DNA of 64,000 nt. It comes from Candidatus Neomarinimicrobiota bacterium (GTDB taxonomy: Bacteria; Fidelibacterota; JAANXI01). The DNA is taken from positions 1-64,000 of the forward strand of contig JAIPJS010000004.1 in the NCBI GenBank assembly GCA_021734025.1. The letters are read 5' to 3'. The translations under genes and the position numbers were made by a program. Below are positions 35,841 to 45,798 of the stretch, piece after piece (the stretch's first letter is position 1; each line of letters opens with the position of its first letter). The notes under the pieces were generated by a model that worked only from the letters and a program-made list of their open reading frames with translations, ran no database searches and had not been told where the DNA came from.

Positions 35841-36293
35841 GCGTTTCTCGCAAAGGCGCGAAGACGCTAAGATTAATGATTGTTTACAATCCTTGTTATT
35901 CCATTTTTGATCAACGCTTCGTTGAAGTTAATCAGCAGTCCCAGTCTTAATCCTGTCACTTTTAAATACGTGAGTAACTGCTTTGGATATACAGGGATAA
36001 TACTCTCCACCGATTTAAGTTCTATAATTACTAGTTTGTTGATGGCCAAATCGGCTCTGAAACCGATCTCCATCCTCAAATCATCCCAATGAACCGGTAT
36101 TGGTTTTTGTCGCTCAACACCAAAATTTTGTTTCTTTAATTCATGTTCCATTATCTCTTCATAAACCGGCTCAAGAAGTCCCGGCCCAAGTTTTTTATGA
36201 ATTTGGAATGCTGTATTTACCACAACCTTTGCAATATCATTTGCTTTCATATCTTTTTTGGCGTCTTTGCGCCTTCGGGTCTTTGTGAGATCT
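35841..36293. mobile_element. Candidate element: GxxExxY gene between inverted CGCAAAGACGC-type repeats
   Basis: The left repeat (35841-35871) contains TCTCGCAAAGGCGCGAAGAC; the right repeat (36260-36293), read in reverse, has TCTCACAAAG, an eight-base insertion, then GCGCAAAGACGCCAA. Apart from the insertion they differ at about three bases. The gene fills the space, with its stop two bases from the left repeat and its ATG nine from the right. The unit lies between hbd and thiolase on the same strand. Confidence 0.55.
35873..36250 (-). CDS. GxxExxY family protein (PDDEXK-like)
   Basis: Protein of 125 residues. The family is named for its N-terminal GxxExxY motif, here GPGLLEPVYEEIMEHEL at about 22-38. 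FRADLAINKLVIIELKSVE (about 64-82) has the D...E-x-K arrangement of PD-(D/E)XK nuclease-fold proteins, and QLLTYLKVTGLRLGLLINF follows. The biological role is not established; a nuclease or nuclease-derived function is inferred from fold. No ribosome site precedes the ATG. Flanking inverted repeats make it look like the cargo of a small mobile unit. Confidence 0.85.
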   Translation of the reverse strand: MKANDIAKVVVNTAFQIHKKLGPGLLEPVYEEIMEHELKKQNFGVERQKPIPVHWDDLRMEIGFRADLAINKLVIIELKSVESIIPVYPKQLLTYLKVTGLRLGLLINFNEALIKNGITRIVNNH

Positions 36294-36336
36294 AATTCTT
36301 CCTTTATCCTTGTTGGTACCTTGCGGGATTATCTGT

Positions 36337-37521
36337 TTATCTCTCCACCACCAGCGCGCTCGCCTCGCCACCGCCGATGCAGAGCGTCGCCAGCCCGGTT
36401 TTCAGGTTCCGCTGCTGGAGCGCATAGATCAGTGTGGTTAAAATTCTCGCCCCACTGGCGCCTATCGGATGCCCCAACGCGACAGCTCCACCGTTTACGT
36501 TGATTTTATCAAGCGGGATATCCAGCTGACGATTTGCCACCAGCGTCACCACGGAAAATGCCTCGTTGATCTCGTACAGGTCGATGCTTTCCTTTTTCCG
36601 GCCAGTCTTCTCCAGCACCTTGTTAATGGCATCCACTGGGGCAGTCGTAAACCATTCCGGCGCCTTGGCGGCAGAGGCCTGTCCCAAGATCCTCACCAGA
36701 ATTGGCGCACTCAAATCTTTGGCCACATCCGCCGCCATCACCACCAGGGCAGCCGCGCCGTCATTAATCTTCGAGGCATTCGCGGCGGTCACTGTCCCGT
36801 CCTTGTCGAACGCCGGCCGCAGTTTCGGCATCTTCTCAAAATTGGCGCGCTTTGGCTCTTCATCCTCACTCACCACAACAGGCTCACCCTTGCGCTGCGG
36901 TACTTCCACCGGAATAATTTCGTCTTTGAAACGCCCGTTTTGCTGTGCATCGATAGCCCGCTCGTAACTCAGTTTGGCGAACTCGTCCTGATCTTCCCTG
37001 GGGATATTGTTTTCTCTTGCACAGAGTTCGGCGGCGTTGCCCATATGGTAATCGTTGTAGACATCCCACAGCCCATCATGGATCATACCGTCTACCGCTT
37101 CCTTATTCCCCATCCGATAGCCATCTCTGGCCTTTGGAAGATAGTACGGGACGTTGCTCATGCTCTCCATTCCGCCGGCCACCACAATATCGGCGTCGCC
37201 GACCTGGATGGCCTGCGTCGCAAGCATCACCGCCTTCAGCCCGGAGCCGCAAACTTTGTTAATAGTCAGACACTCAGTCCGTTCCGGCAGCCCGGCACCC
37301 AGCGCCGCCTGCCGCGCCGGCGCCTGACCAAGTCCCGCCGGAAGGACATTGCCCATGATGACCTCATTCACATCTTCCGAATTTATATTCGACCGTTTAA
37401 TGGCGTGTTCAATCACCAAACTCCCTAGTTCGGTGGCCTTCACCGAGGACAGACTTCCCTGAAATGCGCCCACCGGCGTTCGCACCGCACTGGTTATAAC
37501 GACATCGCGTATGGTTGTCAT
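36337..37521 (-). CDS. Acetyl-CoA C-acyltransferase (thiolase)
   Basis: Thiolase of 394 residues. The nucleophile is in NKVCGSGLKAVMLA (Cys about 89); GHPIGASGARILTTL holds the catalytic His and CIGGGEASALVVER the second Cys, where many members have GGGMG. It either cleaves 3-oxoacyl-CoA or condenses two acetyl-CoA. A purine-rich GGGGGAGA lies seven bases before the ATG. With hbd and the acyl-CoA dehydrogenase it forms a same-strand fatty or amino acid catabolic set. Confidence 0.93.
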   Translation of the reverse strand: MTTIRDVVITSAVRTPVGAFQGSLSSVKATELGSLVIEHAIKRSNINSEDVNEVIMGNVLPAGLGQAPARQAALGAGLPERTECLTINKVCGSGLKAVMLATQAIQVGDADIVVAGGMESMSNVPYYLPKARDGYRMGNKEAVDGMIHDGLWDVYNDYHMGNAAELCARENNIPREDQDEFAKLSYERAIDAQQNGRFKDEIIPVEVPQRKGEPVVVSEDEEPKRANFEKMPKLRPAFDKDGTVTAANASKINDGAAALVVMAADVAKDLSAPILVRILGQASAAKAPEWFTTAPVDAINKVLEKTGRKKESIDLYEINEAFSVVTLVANRQLDIPLDKINVNGGAVALGHPIGASGARILTTLIYALQQRNLKTGLATLCIGGGEASALVVER

Positions 37522-37992
37522 GATTCTCCCCCGTTTATTAAATAGTTAATTAGTGTTCGGGTATTCAGGTGTTCAAGTAATAGTGCGTTATTGTGTTATC
37601 GTAAATACTATCACCGGTCTTGGGTCTCCGGTTTACCTTTTCCTTCATCACTTTCATTTGCCTTCTACAATCTCTGTTCTTCCAATGCTCTTCAGCCATC
37701 CCTGGCAGGATTGGATTAAATACTTCTGCGCCATGCTCCCACCAATAAATTGTTGGGCTGAAAGCAACCGTCCCTTTGGTGCTTGGTGTTGGTTCACTAC
37801 TTCTACATTTTTCATTCATCACTCTTCATACTTCATTAGCAGTTGGACAGGGGACTTGGAAATTCGATATTGGCTATTCGTCGGTTGGATATTGCTCCTT
37901 TTCCCTTCACCTTGCAAAGCAACTTCGAGTGAGATTAGGATTATGATAAGATTAAGAATCCCCAACCCCCTATGCCTTATTCCTTCTACCCG
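37522..37992. repeat. Composite repeat block R11 upstream of thiolase
   Basis: This 471-base gap contains a GTGTTCGGGTATTCAGGTGTT array next to the thiolase start (37552-37600), a CCCACCAAT/ATTGTTGGG hairpin (37738-37757), TTCATTCATCACTCTTCAT (37810-37830), a GACTTGGAAATTCGATATTGG word (37854-37874) that also occurs at 34790, and a reverse AATCTT-type array (37930-37962) close to the flavoprotein stop. No gene is evident. Confidence 0.75.
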
Positions 37993-39198
37993 TCAGTTCA
38001 AAAACCTTCGTATCGAAAACAGTCCGGCATCCGGATGTTGCCCTTCGATGAGCAAGGTACTCGCAATCTCCGCTACCTTCGGCGCGATACTCATCCCATG
38101 CCCGGTGAATCCTGCGGCGACAAAAATCCGGCTGGACTGCGGCAGACGTCCGACAATAGGCAAACCATCTCTGGCAAAACCCATGGTTCCCGTCCAGCGA
38201 TGGGTTATCGCCCGGAGCTCATTTAAATTCAGCAACTCCATGAGATACCCGTCGAGACCGTCCTGGATCTTCGGATTGGGCGTTTCGTCGAAACCCAGCT
38301 CTGAGTCGGGATCGATATCCCGGCTTCCGCCCAATAAAAATCTTCCGTTCGGCAATTGACGAAAATAATCGAACCCGAAATTCGCATAGCATGGAATGTC
38401 TATCACCTTATCTATCGACCCGGTCGCCAGCATTTGGCCCCGTACCGGCAGAACTTTTCCATCCAGAATTCCGTCCAGTTGCGGCGTGTATGCATTGCCG
38501 GCAATTAAAACAAACTTGGCTTCTACATTCCCGTGTGGCGTTTTTACGATTACCGTGTTCTCTTTGGTTTCCCTGAGGTGTATTACCGGGGAGTTTTCGT
38601 AGATCTTCGCTCCGGAACGTTCAGCAATCTCGGCTAATCCCCGAATACAGCACGCCGGATTCACCCCACCGTCATCCAGGCAATAATAACCGCCCAAAAA
38701 TCGGGTCAGTGGTTCCCCCCATTGTCGAAGTGTTCCCTGCCGGACAACTTCCGCATTAAACCCATCAGACCGGAGCGCGCGAGCGGCTTCCTGTATCTCC
38801 TCCCACTCCGATTCAGTCGCTGCCAGCACCAGACTCCCACGATTCTGGTAATCGCATTCGATACCGTCGTCAGTAATCCAGTTGCGTAGTATGTGGTGAC
38901 TTTCCAGAGACAATTCCCAAAGACGCTTAGCCTTCCTGTGACCGACGAACCCGATAGCCCTATGATAAAACTCCACGCTCCCGGCGATGAGAAAGCCGGC
39001 ATTCCGTCCACTGGCTCCGCTGGCTATCGTATCCCGCTCCAGCAAGACCGGTGGATATCCCATCTGCGCAAGATGCAGTGCCGCGCTGATACCGGTGATC
39101 CCGCCGCCAACAATCGCTATATCAGTTGTTTGGCGTGAGTCAAGTGCGGATCGCGGATGATAGTCTGAGTCCAGCCACAGTGGAGTGGATACTGCCAT
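37993..39198 (-). CDS. FAD-dependent amino-acid-oxidase-like protein (DAO family)
   Basis: Flavoprotein of about 401 residues with the dinucleotide motif DIAIVGGGITGISAALHLAQ and SGASGRNAGFL typical of glycine/D-amino acid oxidases; GFAR-type and VAAGFTGHGMSIAPKVAE motifs close the FAD domain. The substrate is probably a D-amino acid, sarcosine-like amine or similar. I start at ATG 39198 (MAVSTPLW), just past the phoH stop; the longer frame to 39273 would overlap phoH. Its C-terminus reaches repeat block R11. Confidence 0.85.
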   Translation of the reverse strand: MAVSTPLWLDSDYHPRSALDSRQTTDIAIVGGGITGISAALHLAQMGYPPVLLERDTIASGASGRNAGFLIAGSVEFYHRAIGFVGHRKAKRLWELSLESHHILRNWITDDGIECDYQNRGSLVLAATESEWEEIQEAARALRSDGFNAEVVRQGTLRQWGEPLTRFLGGYYCLDDGGVNPACCIRGLAEIAERSGAKIYENSPVIHLRETKENTVIVKTPHGNVEAKFVLIAGNAYTPQLDGILDGKVLPVRGQMLATGSIDKVIDIPCYANFGFDYFRQLPNGRFLLGGSRDIDPDSELGFDETPNPKIQDGLDGYLMELLNLNELRAITHRWTGTMGFARDGLPIVGRLPQSSRIFVAAGFTGHGMSIAPKVAEIASTLLIEGQHPDAGLFSIRRFLN

Positions 39199-39235
39199 AA
39201 AATTATTGTTTTCCCCGGATTCGGGTGAAATGGAA

Positions 39236-40231
39236 TTACGTGGTGCTCTGGTTCTCCTCACCGTAGTCGCCATACGCCCGGATAATATCCTTCACCAGCC
39301 GGTGCCGAACCACATCCCTGGGAGAGAGATATTCAAACTTGATCCCGTCTACATCGGCAAGGATCTCCTGGCACTGAATCAACCCGGAATCCTGATGTCC
39401 CGGCAGGTCAATCTGGGTGATATCCCCAGTGATAATTGCCTTGGAATTGACCCCGAGCCGCGTTAAAAACATTTTCATCTGCAGCGGGGTGGTATTTTGT
39501 GCTTCATCCAGGATGACAAACGCATTATTCAGCGTCCGGCCACGCATGTACGCCAGCGGCACAATCTCGATAATTTTCTGATCCATGAGCGCCCGGAGCT
39601 TCTCCACCGGCAACATTTCATATAACGCATCGTAGAGTGGCGTCAGATATGGATCAACTTTTTCTTTCAGATCCCCGGGCAGAAACCCCAGGCTTTCGCC
39701 GGCTTCTACCGCCGGCCGGCAGAGTACAATCTTAGAGACCTCCCGGTTTTTAAACGCCGCAACCGCAATTGCCACCGCGAGGTAGGTCTTCCCCGTTCCA
39801 GCAGGACCGATGGCAAACACGATGTCATTTTCTCTGGCATCCTTCCAATATCGTTCCTGACCATCGGTTCTGGGCTTAATAACATCGTTTTTAGTGAAAA
39901 GTATGACCGAGTCGAGCCCCTTCTCCCGATGTTCGATGGATCCTGATTTTTCCAGGCGGACCAACGTCTCCACGTCCTGTTCGTCGAGCGTTCCTTTTTT
40001 CTTGAGGGTATAGACCATCTCGGTGACGATACTTTCAATTTGTGAAACTTCTTCAGGGTCTCCCTCAACCCGGATAGAATTGCCACGCACTAAAATTTTG
40101 GCGTCGAAATTATGTTCCAGCACTTTGAGGTTCGCATCATTGACGCCGAGCAGCGCCAGCGGTTCAACTCCGAGTATCGGTATTTCCAACTGTTCAGCCA
40201 TTCTAGTATTCTGTTCGGATTCGATTTTCAA
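39236..40231 (-). CDS. phoH: PhoH-like ATPase
   Basis: Protein of 331 residues: an N-terminal KH-like segment (about 25-80, RVEGDPEEVSQIESIV) and a P-loop ATPase of the helicase-related PhoH family with GPAGTGKTYLAVAIA (Walker A), FVILDEAQNTTP (Walker B) and ITGDITQIDLP. It is linked to RNA metabolism in other bacteria. A start at the later ATG 40201 (MAEQLEIP) is also possible. A strong terminator hairpin lies just upstream (40241-40275). Confidence 0.92.
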   Translation of the reverse strand: MKIESEQNTRMAEQLEIPILGVEPLALLGVNDANLKVLEHNFDAKILVRGNSIRVEGDPEEVSQIESIVTEMVYTLKKKGTLDEQDVETLVRLEKSGSIEHREKGLDSVILFTKNDVIKPRTDGQERYWKDARENDIVFAIGPAGTGKTYLAVAIAVAAFKNREVSKIVLCRPAVEAGESLGFLPGDLKEKVDPYLTPLYDALYEMLPVEKLRALMDQKIIEIVPLAYMRGRTLNNAFVILDEAQNTTPLQMKMFLTRLGVNSKAIITGDITQIDLPGHQDSGLIQCQEILADVDGIKFEYLSPRDVVRHRLVKDIIRAYGDYGEENQSTT

Positions 40232-40240
40232 ATAAATACA

Positions 40241-40275
40241 AAAAGCCTTCGGCTGGAATCCAACCGAAGGCTTTT
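40241..40275 (-). terminator. Bidirectional intrinsic terminator
   Basis: Arms AAAAGCCTTCGG and CCGAAGGCTTTT around an 11-base loop. On the minus strand it follows the LysM gene (stop 40321) and ends in TTTT. It isolates phoH from the LysM unit. Confidence 0.85.
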
Positions 40276-40320
40276 AAGTTTATCTAGATATTTGAGGTCA
40301 AAAGGACGCGAACATCCCGC

Positions 40321-41196
40321 CTAATTCTGCGGTACCGTCAAAATCTGGTGCGGATATATCACGTTCGGGTCAGAAATGACCTTCTTATTGGCGTTGTAAA
40401 TCTTCTGCCAATCAAACGGATTTCCGTAGACTTCATCATAGGAAGCGATCTTGGATAGACTCTCACCACGATTGACCAAGTGTTCACTGGCCTGAATCTG
40501 CCGCGGGATGTCAAACTTCTGGTCCGGATAAATCAGATCAGGATTGTTGATCTGGTCACGGTTTGCCGACCAAATTTTCACCCATTGATACGGATCATCA
40601 TAAATGTCATCCTTACCAGAAATCTTCCAGAGATAATCGCCCCGAACCACAGAGTAGACGTCATTCACAGGTTCCGGCATTTTCGCATCAATCCGCTCAA
40701 GCAGGCTCTCCAGTTCTGAAATCTTTTCCTGGGATTCATCCAGCTTGGCGAAGTCATTCTTTTTCAATTTAGCGAGTTTCTTTTTAATTGCCTCCACTTC
40801 ATCCTGGCTCTGGTAGAGTTCTTCGGGCGACAGTGCAAGCAGACCTTCGGCCTGACTAATCAACTCATCCAACTGATTCAGATAAGCTGCCATGGCTTCC
40901 TCGACACTCATGTCGCCTTCGACTTCATCGCTCAAAAGGTCCATAGTTTCCTGTCGAACCTGTGCAATCTGGTCTTCAAGGGCTGCAATTTGATCCTTCA
41001 GATCGGCAATATCCTGCTTGAGCTGCTCGATCTGTGCCTTGGCATCCTGTTCTCTGCCCTGCCATTTCTCTAGTTCGGCATTATATTCTTCCATTGACAT
41101 ATCACTGGTATAGCCATAGTCCTGGCCAAATACCGGTGTAAGAGATACCAACCCTAGGAGAAGAATAAGTGTACTTACTGAAATTACGCGTCTCAT
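40321..41196 (-). CDS. Exported coiled-coil protein with two LysM domains
   Basis: Protein of 291 residues: signal peptide (VISVSTLILLLGLVSLTPVFG), a long Glu/Gln-rich coiled coil (about 45-185), then two LysM peptidoglycan-binding domains, SVVRGDYLWKISG... (about 188-235) and HLVNRGESLSKIA... (about 240-288). It probably tethers an envelope structure to the wall. The ATG overlaps the stop of the small upstream lipoprotein as TAATG, so the two are coupled. The layout resembles LysM proteins often paired with short coiled-coil lipoproteins in this bacterial group. Confidence 0.85.
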   Translation of the reverse strand: MRRVISVSTLILLLGLVSLTPVFGQDYGYTSDMSMEEYNAELEKWQGREQDAKAQIEQLKQDIADLKDQIAALEDQIAQVRQETMDLLSDEVEGDMSVEEAMAAYLNQLDELISQAEGLLALSPEELYQSQDEVEAIKKKLAKLKKNDFAKLDESQEKISELESLLERIDAKMPEPVNDVYSVVRGDYLWKISGKDDIYDDPYQWVKIWSANRDQINNPDLIYPDQKFDIPRQIQASEHLVNRGESLSKIASYDEVYGNPFDWQKIYNANKKVISDPNVIYPHQILTVPQN

Positions 41197-41489
41197 TATT
41201 CCATCCCTCCTTCTTCCTTTTCCATTTTACCGGTATCCTGGACGGCTTTCATCACCCGGGATTTCTCGGCTTTGGCACGGCTGAGTTCCTGCTGCTTTGT
41301 TTCCAGCTCAGCCTGGAGGGTACGTTTCTGTTCTTCCAGGTCTTTCACCTGCTGTTCAGCAGATTCCGCAGCCTGACGCGTTTCGCGTAACGTCGTTAAC
41401 TGCTCCTCCGATGGACCGGAGCTACACGCCGTGGCAAGGAGGGACATTCCCACGAGCCCGCCAATAAGCACTTTCTTTAAATTATTCAT
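41196..41489 (-). CDS. Small coiled-coil lipoprotein
   Basis: Protein of 97 residues: leader LIGGLVGMSLLATACSS with a lipobox Cys near 22, then an uninterrupted heptad-rich helix (RQAAESAEQQVKDLEEQKRT and following). It resembles Lpp-type spacers in form but not in detail. It is coupled by a one-base overlap to the LysM gene, and both are envelope proteins, so a joint wall-to-outer-membrane link is likely. Confidence 0.8.
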   Translation of the reverse strand: MNNLKKVLIGGLVGMSLLATACSSGPSEEQLTTLRETRQAAESAEQQVKDLEEQKRTLQAELETKQQELSRAKAEKSRVMKAVQDTGKMEKEEGGME

Positions 41490-41602
41490 TGTTCACCTTT
41501 CCTCCGTCGAATTGGAAATATAATTTCGCCCCTTCAAAATCATATGGAAATTACAATTGGTCCCTAAGCTTGTCAAGGTGATATTACAAACGGCTAAACC
41601 GC

Positions 41603-43378
41603 CTAAAATTCACCCTTTCCGATGATTTTCAGGCCGAGTTCTTTCAACTGTTCCTCATCCACCTCCGATGGAGAGCCATCCATCAGGGAGAGCGCGGATG
41701 TGGTTTTTGGAAACGCGATGACATCCCGGATTGAACCGGTGTCGGCCAGTAATGCAACCAATCGGTCAAATCCAAATGCAATTCCCCCGTGTGGTGGAGC
41801 GCCATATTGGAGCGCATCCAGGAGAAACCCAAACTTCTCCTCCTGTTCCTCTTTATCCATATTCAGCAGATCAAACACTTTTTGCTGGACATCCGACTGA
41901 AAGTTACGAATGCTGCCACCAGCAATTTCATGGCCGTCGATGACCAGATCATAGGCTCTGGCCTTTACACTAACCGGTTCAGTATCCATATTCGGAATAT
42001 CTTCCGGAGCCGGAGCCGTAAACGGATGATGCATGGCATCCCAGCGATCCTGGTCGTCGTTGTATTCCACCAAGGGAAACTCGACGATCCAGGCCGGTGC
42101 GGCACTGTTCTTGTTGATTAAATCCAGCGTTTTTCCCAGATGAAGACGGAGCTTCCCAAGCGCCGGATAGGCAATTTTGGGTGCGTCAGCCACAAAGAGT
42201 AACAGGTCGCCAGATTCCGCTCCGGTTTCATCCAAAAGTTCCGAAACAGCTTTTTCACCAAAAAATCGGCTGATGCCACTGTCCACTCCCCCGTCTGTCA
42301 CTTTCATAAAGGCAACGCCTTTGGCGCCAACCGGCTCGACCACCTCGGTCAACCCGTCTATTTCACTCCGGCTCAGCCCGGCATCTTTCACGCAGAGCGC
42401 ACCGATGACTCCACCGGATTCTTTGACCTTACTAAAAATCTTAAAATCCGAATCACCCAGAATATTTGTCACATTTGTAATCGGGAGGTCGAACCGGAGA
42501 TCTGGCTTATCTACACCGTACCTGGCAATGGCGTCATCGTATGACATCTGCGGGAACGGTCGCTGCAGTTCTTCGCCGGTCACAGCTTTATAGACGTTGG
42601 CGGTAATCTCTTCGGCCACTTCCATCACGTTCTCTTCGTTAACAAAAGACATCTCCAGATCGATCTGGGTAAACTCCGGCTGCCGATCCGCCCGGAGGTC
42701 TTCATCCCGGAAACACTTCACAATCTGGAAGTAACGATCGTATCCGCTAATCATAAGCAGCTGTTTATATGTCTGCGGCGATTGGGGCAGTGCATAGAAA
42801 CGCCCCTTATGCAGACGGCTCGGCACCAGAAAATCTCTGGCGCCTTCCGGGGTGGATCGCATCAGAAACGGTGTTTCGATTTCATAGAAGTCCATTTCGG
42901 ACAGTGTCTTCCTCACACTCTGATATGCCTGATGGCGCACTGCCAGATTTTTCTGAAGTTTCTGCGTCCGCAAATCCAGGTACCTGTATTTGAGGCGCAC
43001 TTCTTCAGTCGCTGAAGTCGGTTCAGTGATCAGAAAGGGCATGGCTTTGGCAGAGTTCAGGATTTCGAGAGTATCGGCATTCACCTCGATCTCACCAGTT
43101 GGCATCTCCTCGTTCACATTCCCCTCACCACGTTCAGCAACAGTGCCACTGACCGAAATTACCCACTCAGTCCCGACCTTCTTCGCCTTCTTTGCCAGTT
43201 CTTCAGACCCCTCGAGATTCACTACAACCTGTACCTTGCCGTAACGATCCCGGAGCACCAGGAAAATCAGCCCACCGTGATCACGCTGGGTCTCCACCCA
43301 GCCATTCAGGATGACCTCTGTGCCAGCATCACTCTTTCGCAATTCACCGCATGTATGTGTCCGCTGCGGAACTCTCAT
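41603..43378 (-). CDS. aspS: Aspartyl-tRNA synthetase
   Basis: Bacterial-type class II synthetase of 591 residues: OB-fold anticodon domain (1-105, [19 protein letters not shown]), catalytic core with [20 protein letters not shown] (motif region), [20 protein letters not shown] (motif 2) and [14 protein letters not shown] (motif 3), and the bacteria-specific GAD insertion (about 300-410). I cannot tell from sequence alone whether it is discriminating or also charges tRNA-Asn; no gatCAB gene is in the window. A GGGAG lies a few bases before the ATG. The 582-base leader region is repeat block R12. Confidence 0.95.
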   Translation of the reverse strand: MRVPQRTHTCGELRKSDAGTEVILNGWVETQRDHGGLIFLVLRDRYGKVQVVVNLEGSEELAKKAKKVGTEWVISVSGTVAERGEGNVNEEMPTGEIEVNADTLEILNSAKAMPFLITEPTSATEEVRLKYRYLDLRTQKLQKNLAVRHQAYQSVRKTLSEMDFYEIETPFLMRSTPEGARDFLVPSRLHKGRFYALPQSPQTYKQLLMISGYDRYFQIVKCFRDEDLRADRQPEFTQIDLEMSFVNEENVMEVAEEITANVYKAVTGEELQRPFPQMSYDDAIARYGVDKPDLRFDLPITNVTNILGDSDFKIFSKVKESGGVIGALCVKDAGLSRSEIDGLTEVVEPVGAKGVAFMKVTDGGVDSGISRFFGEKAVSELLDETGAESGDLLLFVADAPKIAYPALGKLRLHLGKTLDLINKNSAAPAWIVEFPLVEYNDDQDRWDAMHHPFTAPAPEDIPNMDTEPVSVKARAYDLVIDGHEIAGGSIRNFQSDVQQKVFDLLNMDKEEQEEKFGFLLDALQYGAPPHGGIAFGFDRLVALLADTGSIRDVIAFPKTTSALSLMDGSPSEVDEEQLKELGLKIIGKGEF

Positions 43379-43896
43379 GGTGTATCTCCCATCAGTGTTT
43401 CAGGTGTATTCAAAATAGCATTCATCGTGGTTAGAAAACAGTGCTAAAGTAGTCGCAGGTAACAGCGTGCTATCGTGTTAAAGTGTTATTGTTAAAAACG
43501 TCACGCTCCGAGTGTCCTCAGGCTTAGGTCAAAGCCTGTTGGTAGTTCCCGCTCATTCGACCAGGCTCATGATTGGTTTAGCGGGTTTTTGTTAGTTGTG
43601 AGTAGTTGTCTGTTCAATATACCGTTTAAAATATGTGAGTCCGTTAATCCTCTACGATATGGCTGATTTTTTCACAACAAACCACGAACAACAAACAGCT
43701 TTTCCATTCTCCCTTTTCCTTTTTCCTTTTTTCCGGCGTTCCCCCCGCTTAAACCCGCTTTGCGGCCATTAAGCGGAAGTTCAATCTCAAAAATCTTATA
43801 CCTGTTGTACACCTATACCCTTATACCTATCTAATCCCTGTTTTCATCCGCGGTTATCTGTTGGGTCTGCGTTCACCGCGTTCTACTCATCTGTCA
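43379..43896. repeat. Composite repeat block R12 upstream of aspS
   Basis: GTGTTTCAGGTGTATTC (43393-43409) and a fuller GTGTTAAAGTGTTATTG array (43477-43495) face aspS; a GTGTCCTCAGGCTT word (43512), the nested hairpin copy 2 (43548-43585), ACAACAAACCACGAACAACAAAC (43673-43695), a pyrimidine tract (43700-43735), a TTATACC array (43797-43830) and CATCCGCGGTTATCTG (43846-43861) follow in order toward atpC. Confidence 0.75.
43548..43585 (+). repeat. Nested two-stem hairpin repeat, copy 2
   Basis: Outer stem CCCGCT/AGCGGG, inner stem GACCAG/TTGGTT, loop GCTCATGA. TTTTT follows the outer stem, which would allow plus-strand intrinsic termination. See copy 1 at 33172-33211. Confidence 0.75.
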
Positions 43897-43936
43897 TAAA
43901 AAAACCGCCAGCCCCGACATTCCGGGAGTGGCGGTT
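43897..43936 (-). terminator. Intrinsic terminator of the par-atp operon
   Basis: Arms AACCGCCA and TGGCGGTT with an inner CCCCGA...TCCGGG region, followed on the minus strand by a run of seven T. It lies 25 bases after the atpC stop. Confidence 0.88.
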
Positions 43937-43960
43937 CCGAAATGTTCGTTTGTATATCCG

Positions 43961-45777
<1,817 letters not shown>

Positions 45778-45798
45778 TTAATTGGCTTCGTATTCAAA

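Noticed and set aside
37553-38359. Plus-strand frame of 268 codons spanning block R11
   Set aside because: It runs through repeat DNA and then antisense to the flavoprotein gene; coding character is absent.
131-43900. CRISPR array
   Set aside because: The repeats are short, degenerate and directly tandem, with no constant-length spacers and no cas genes.
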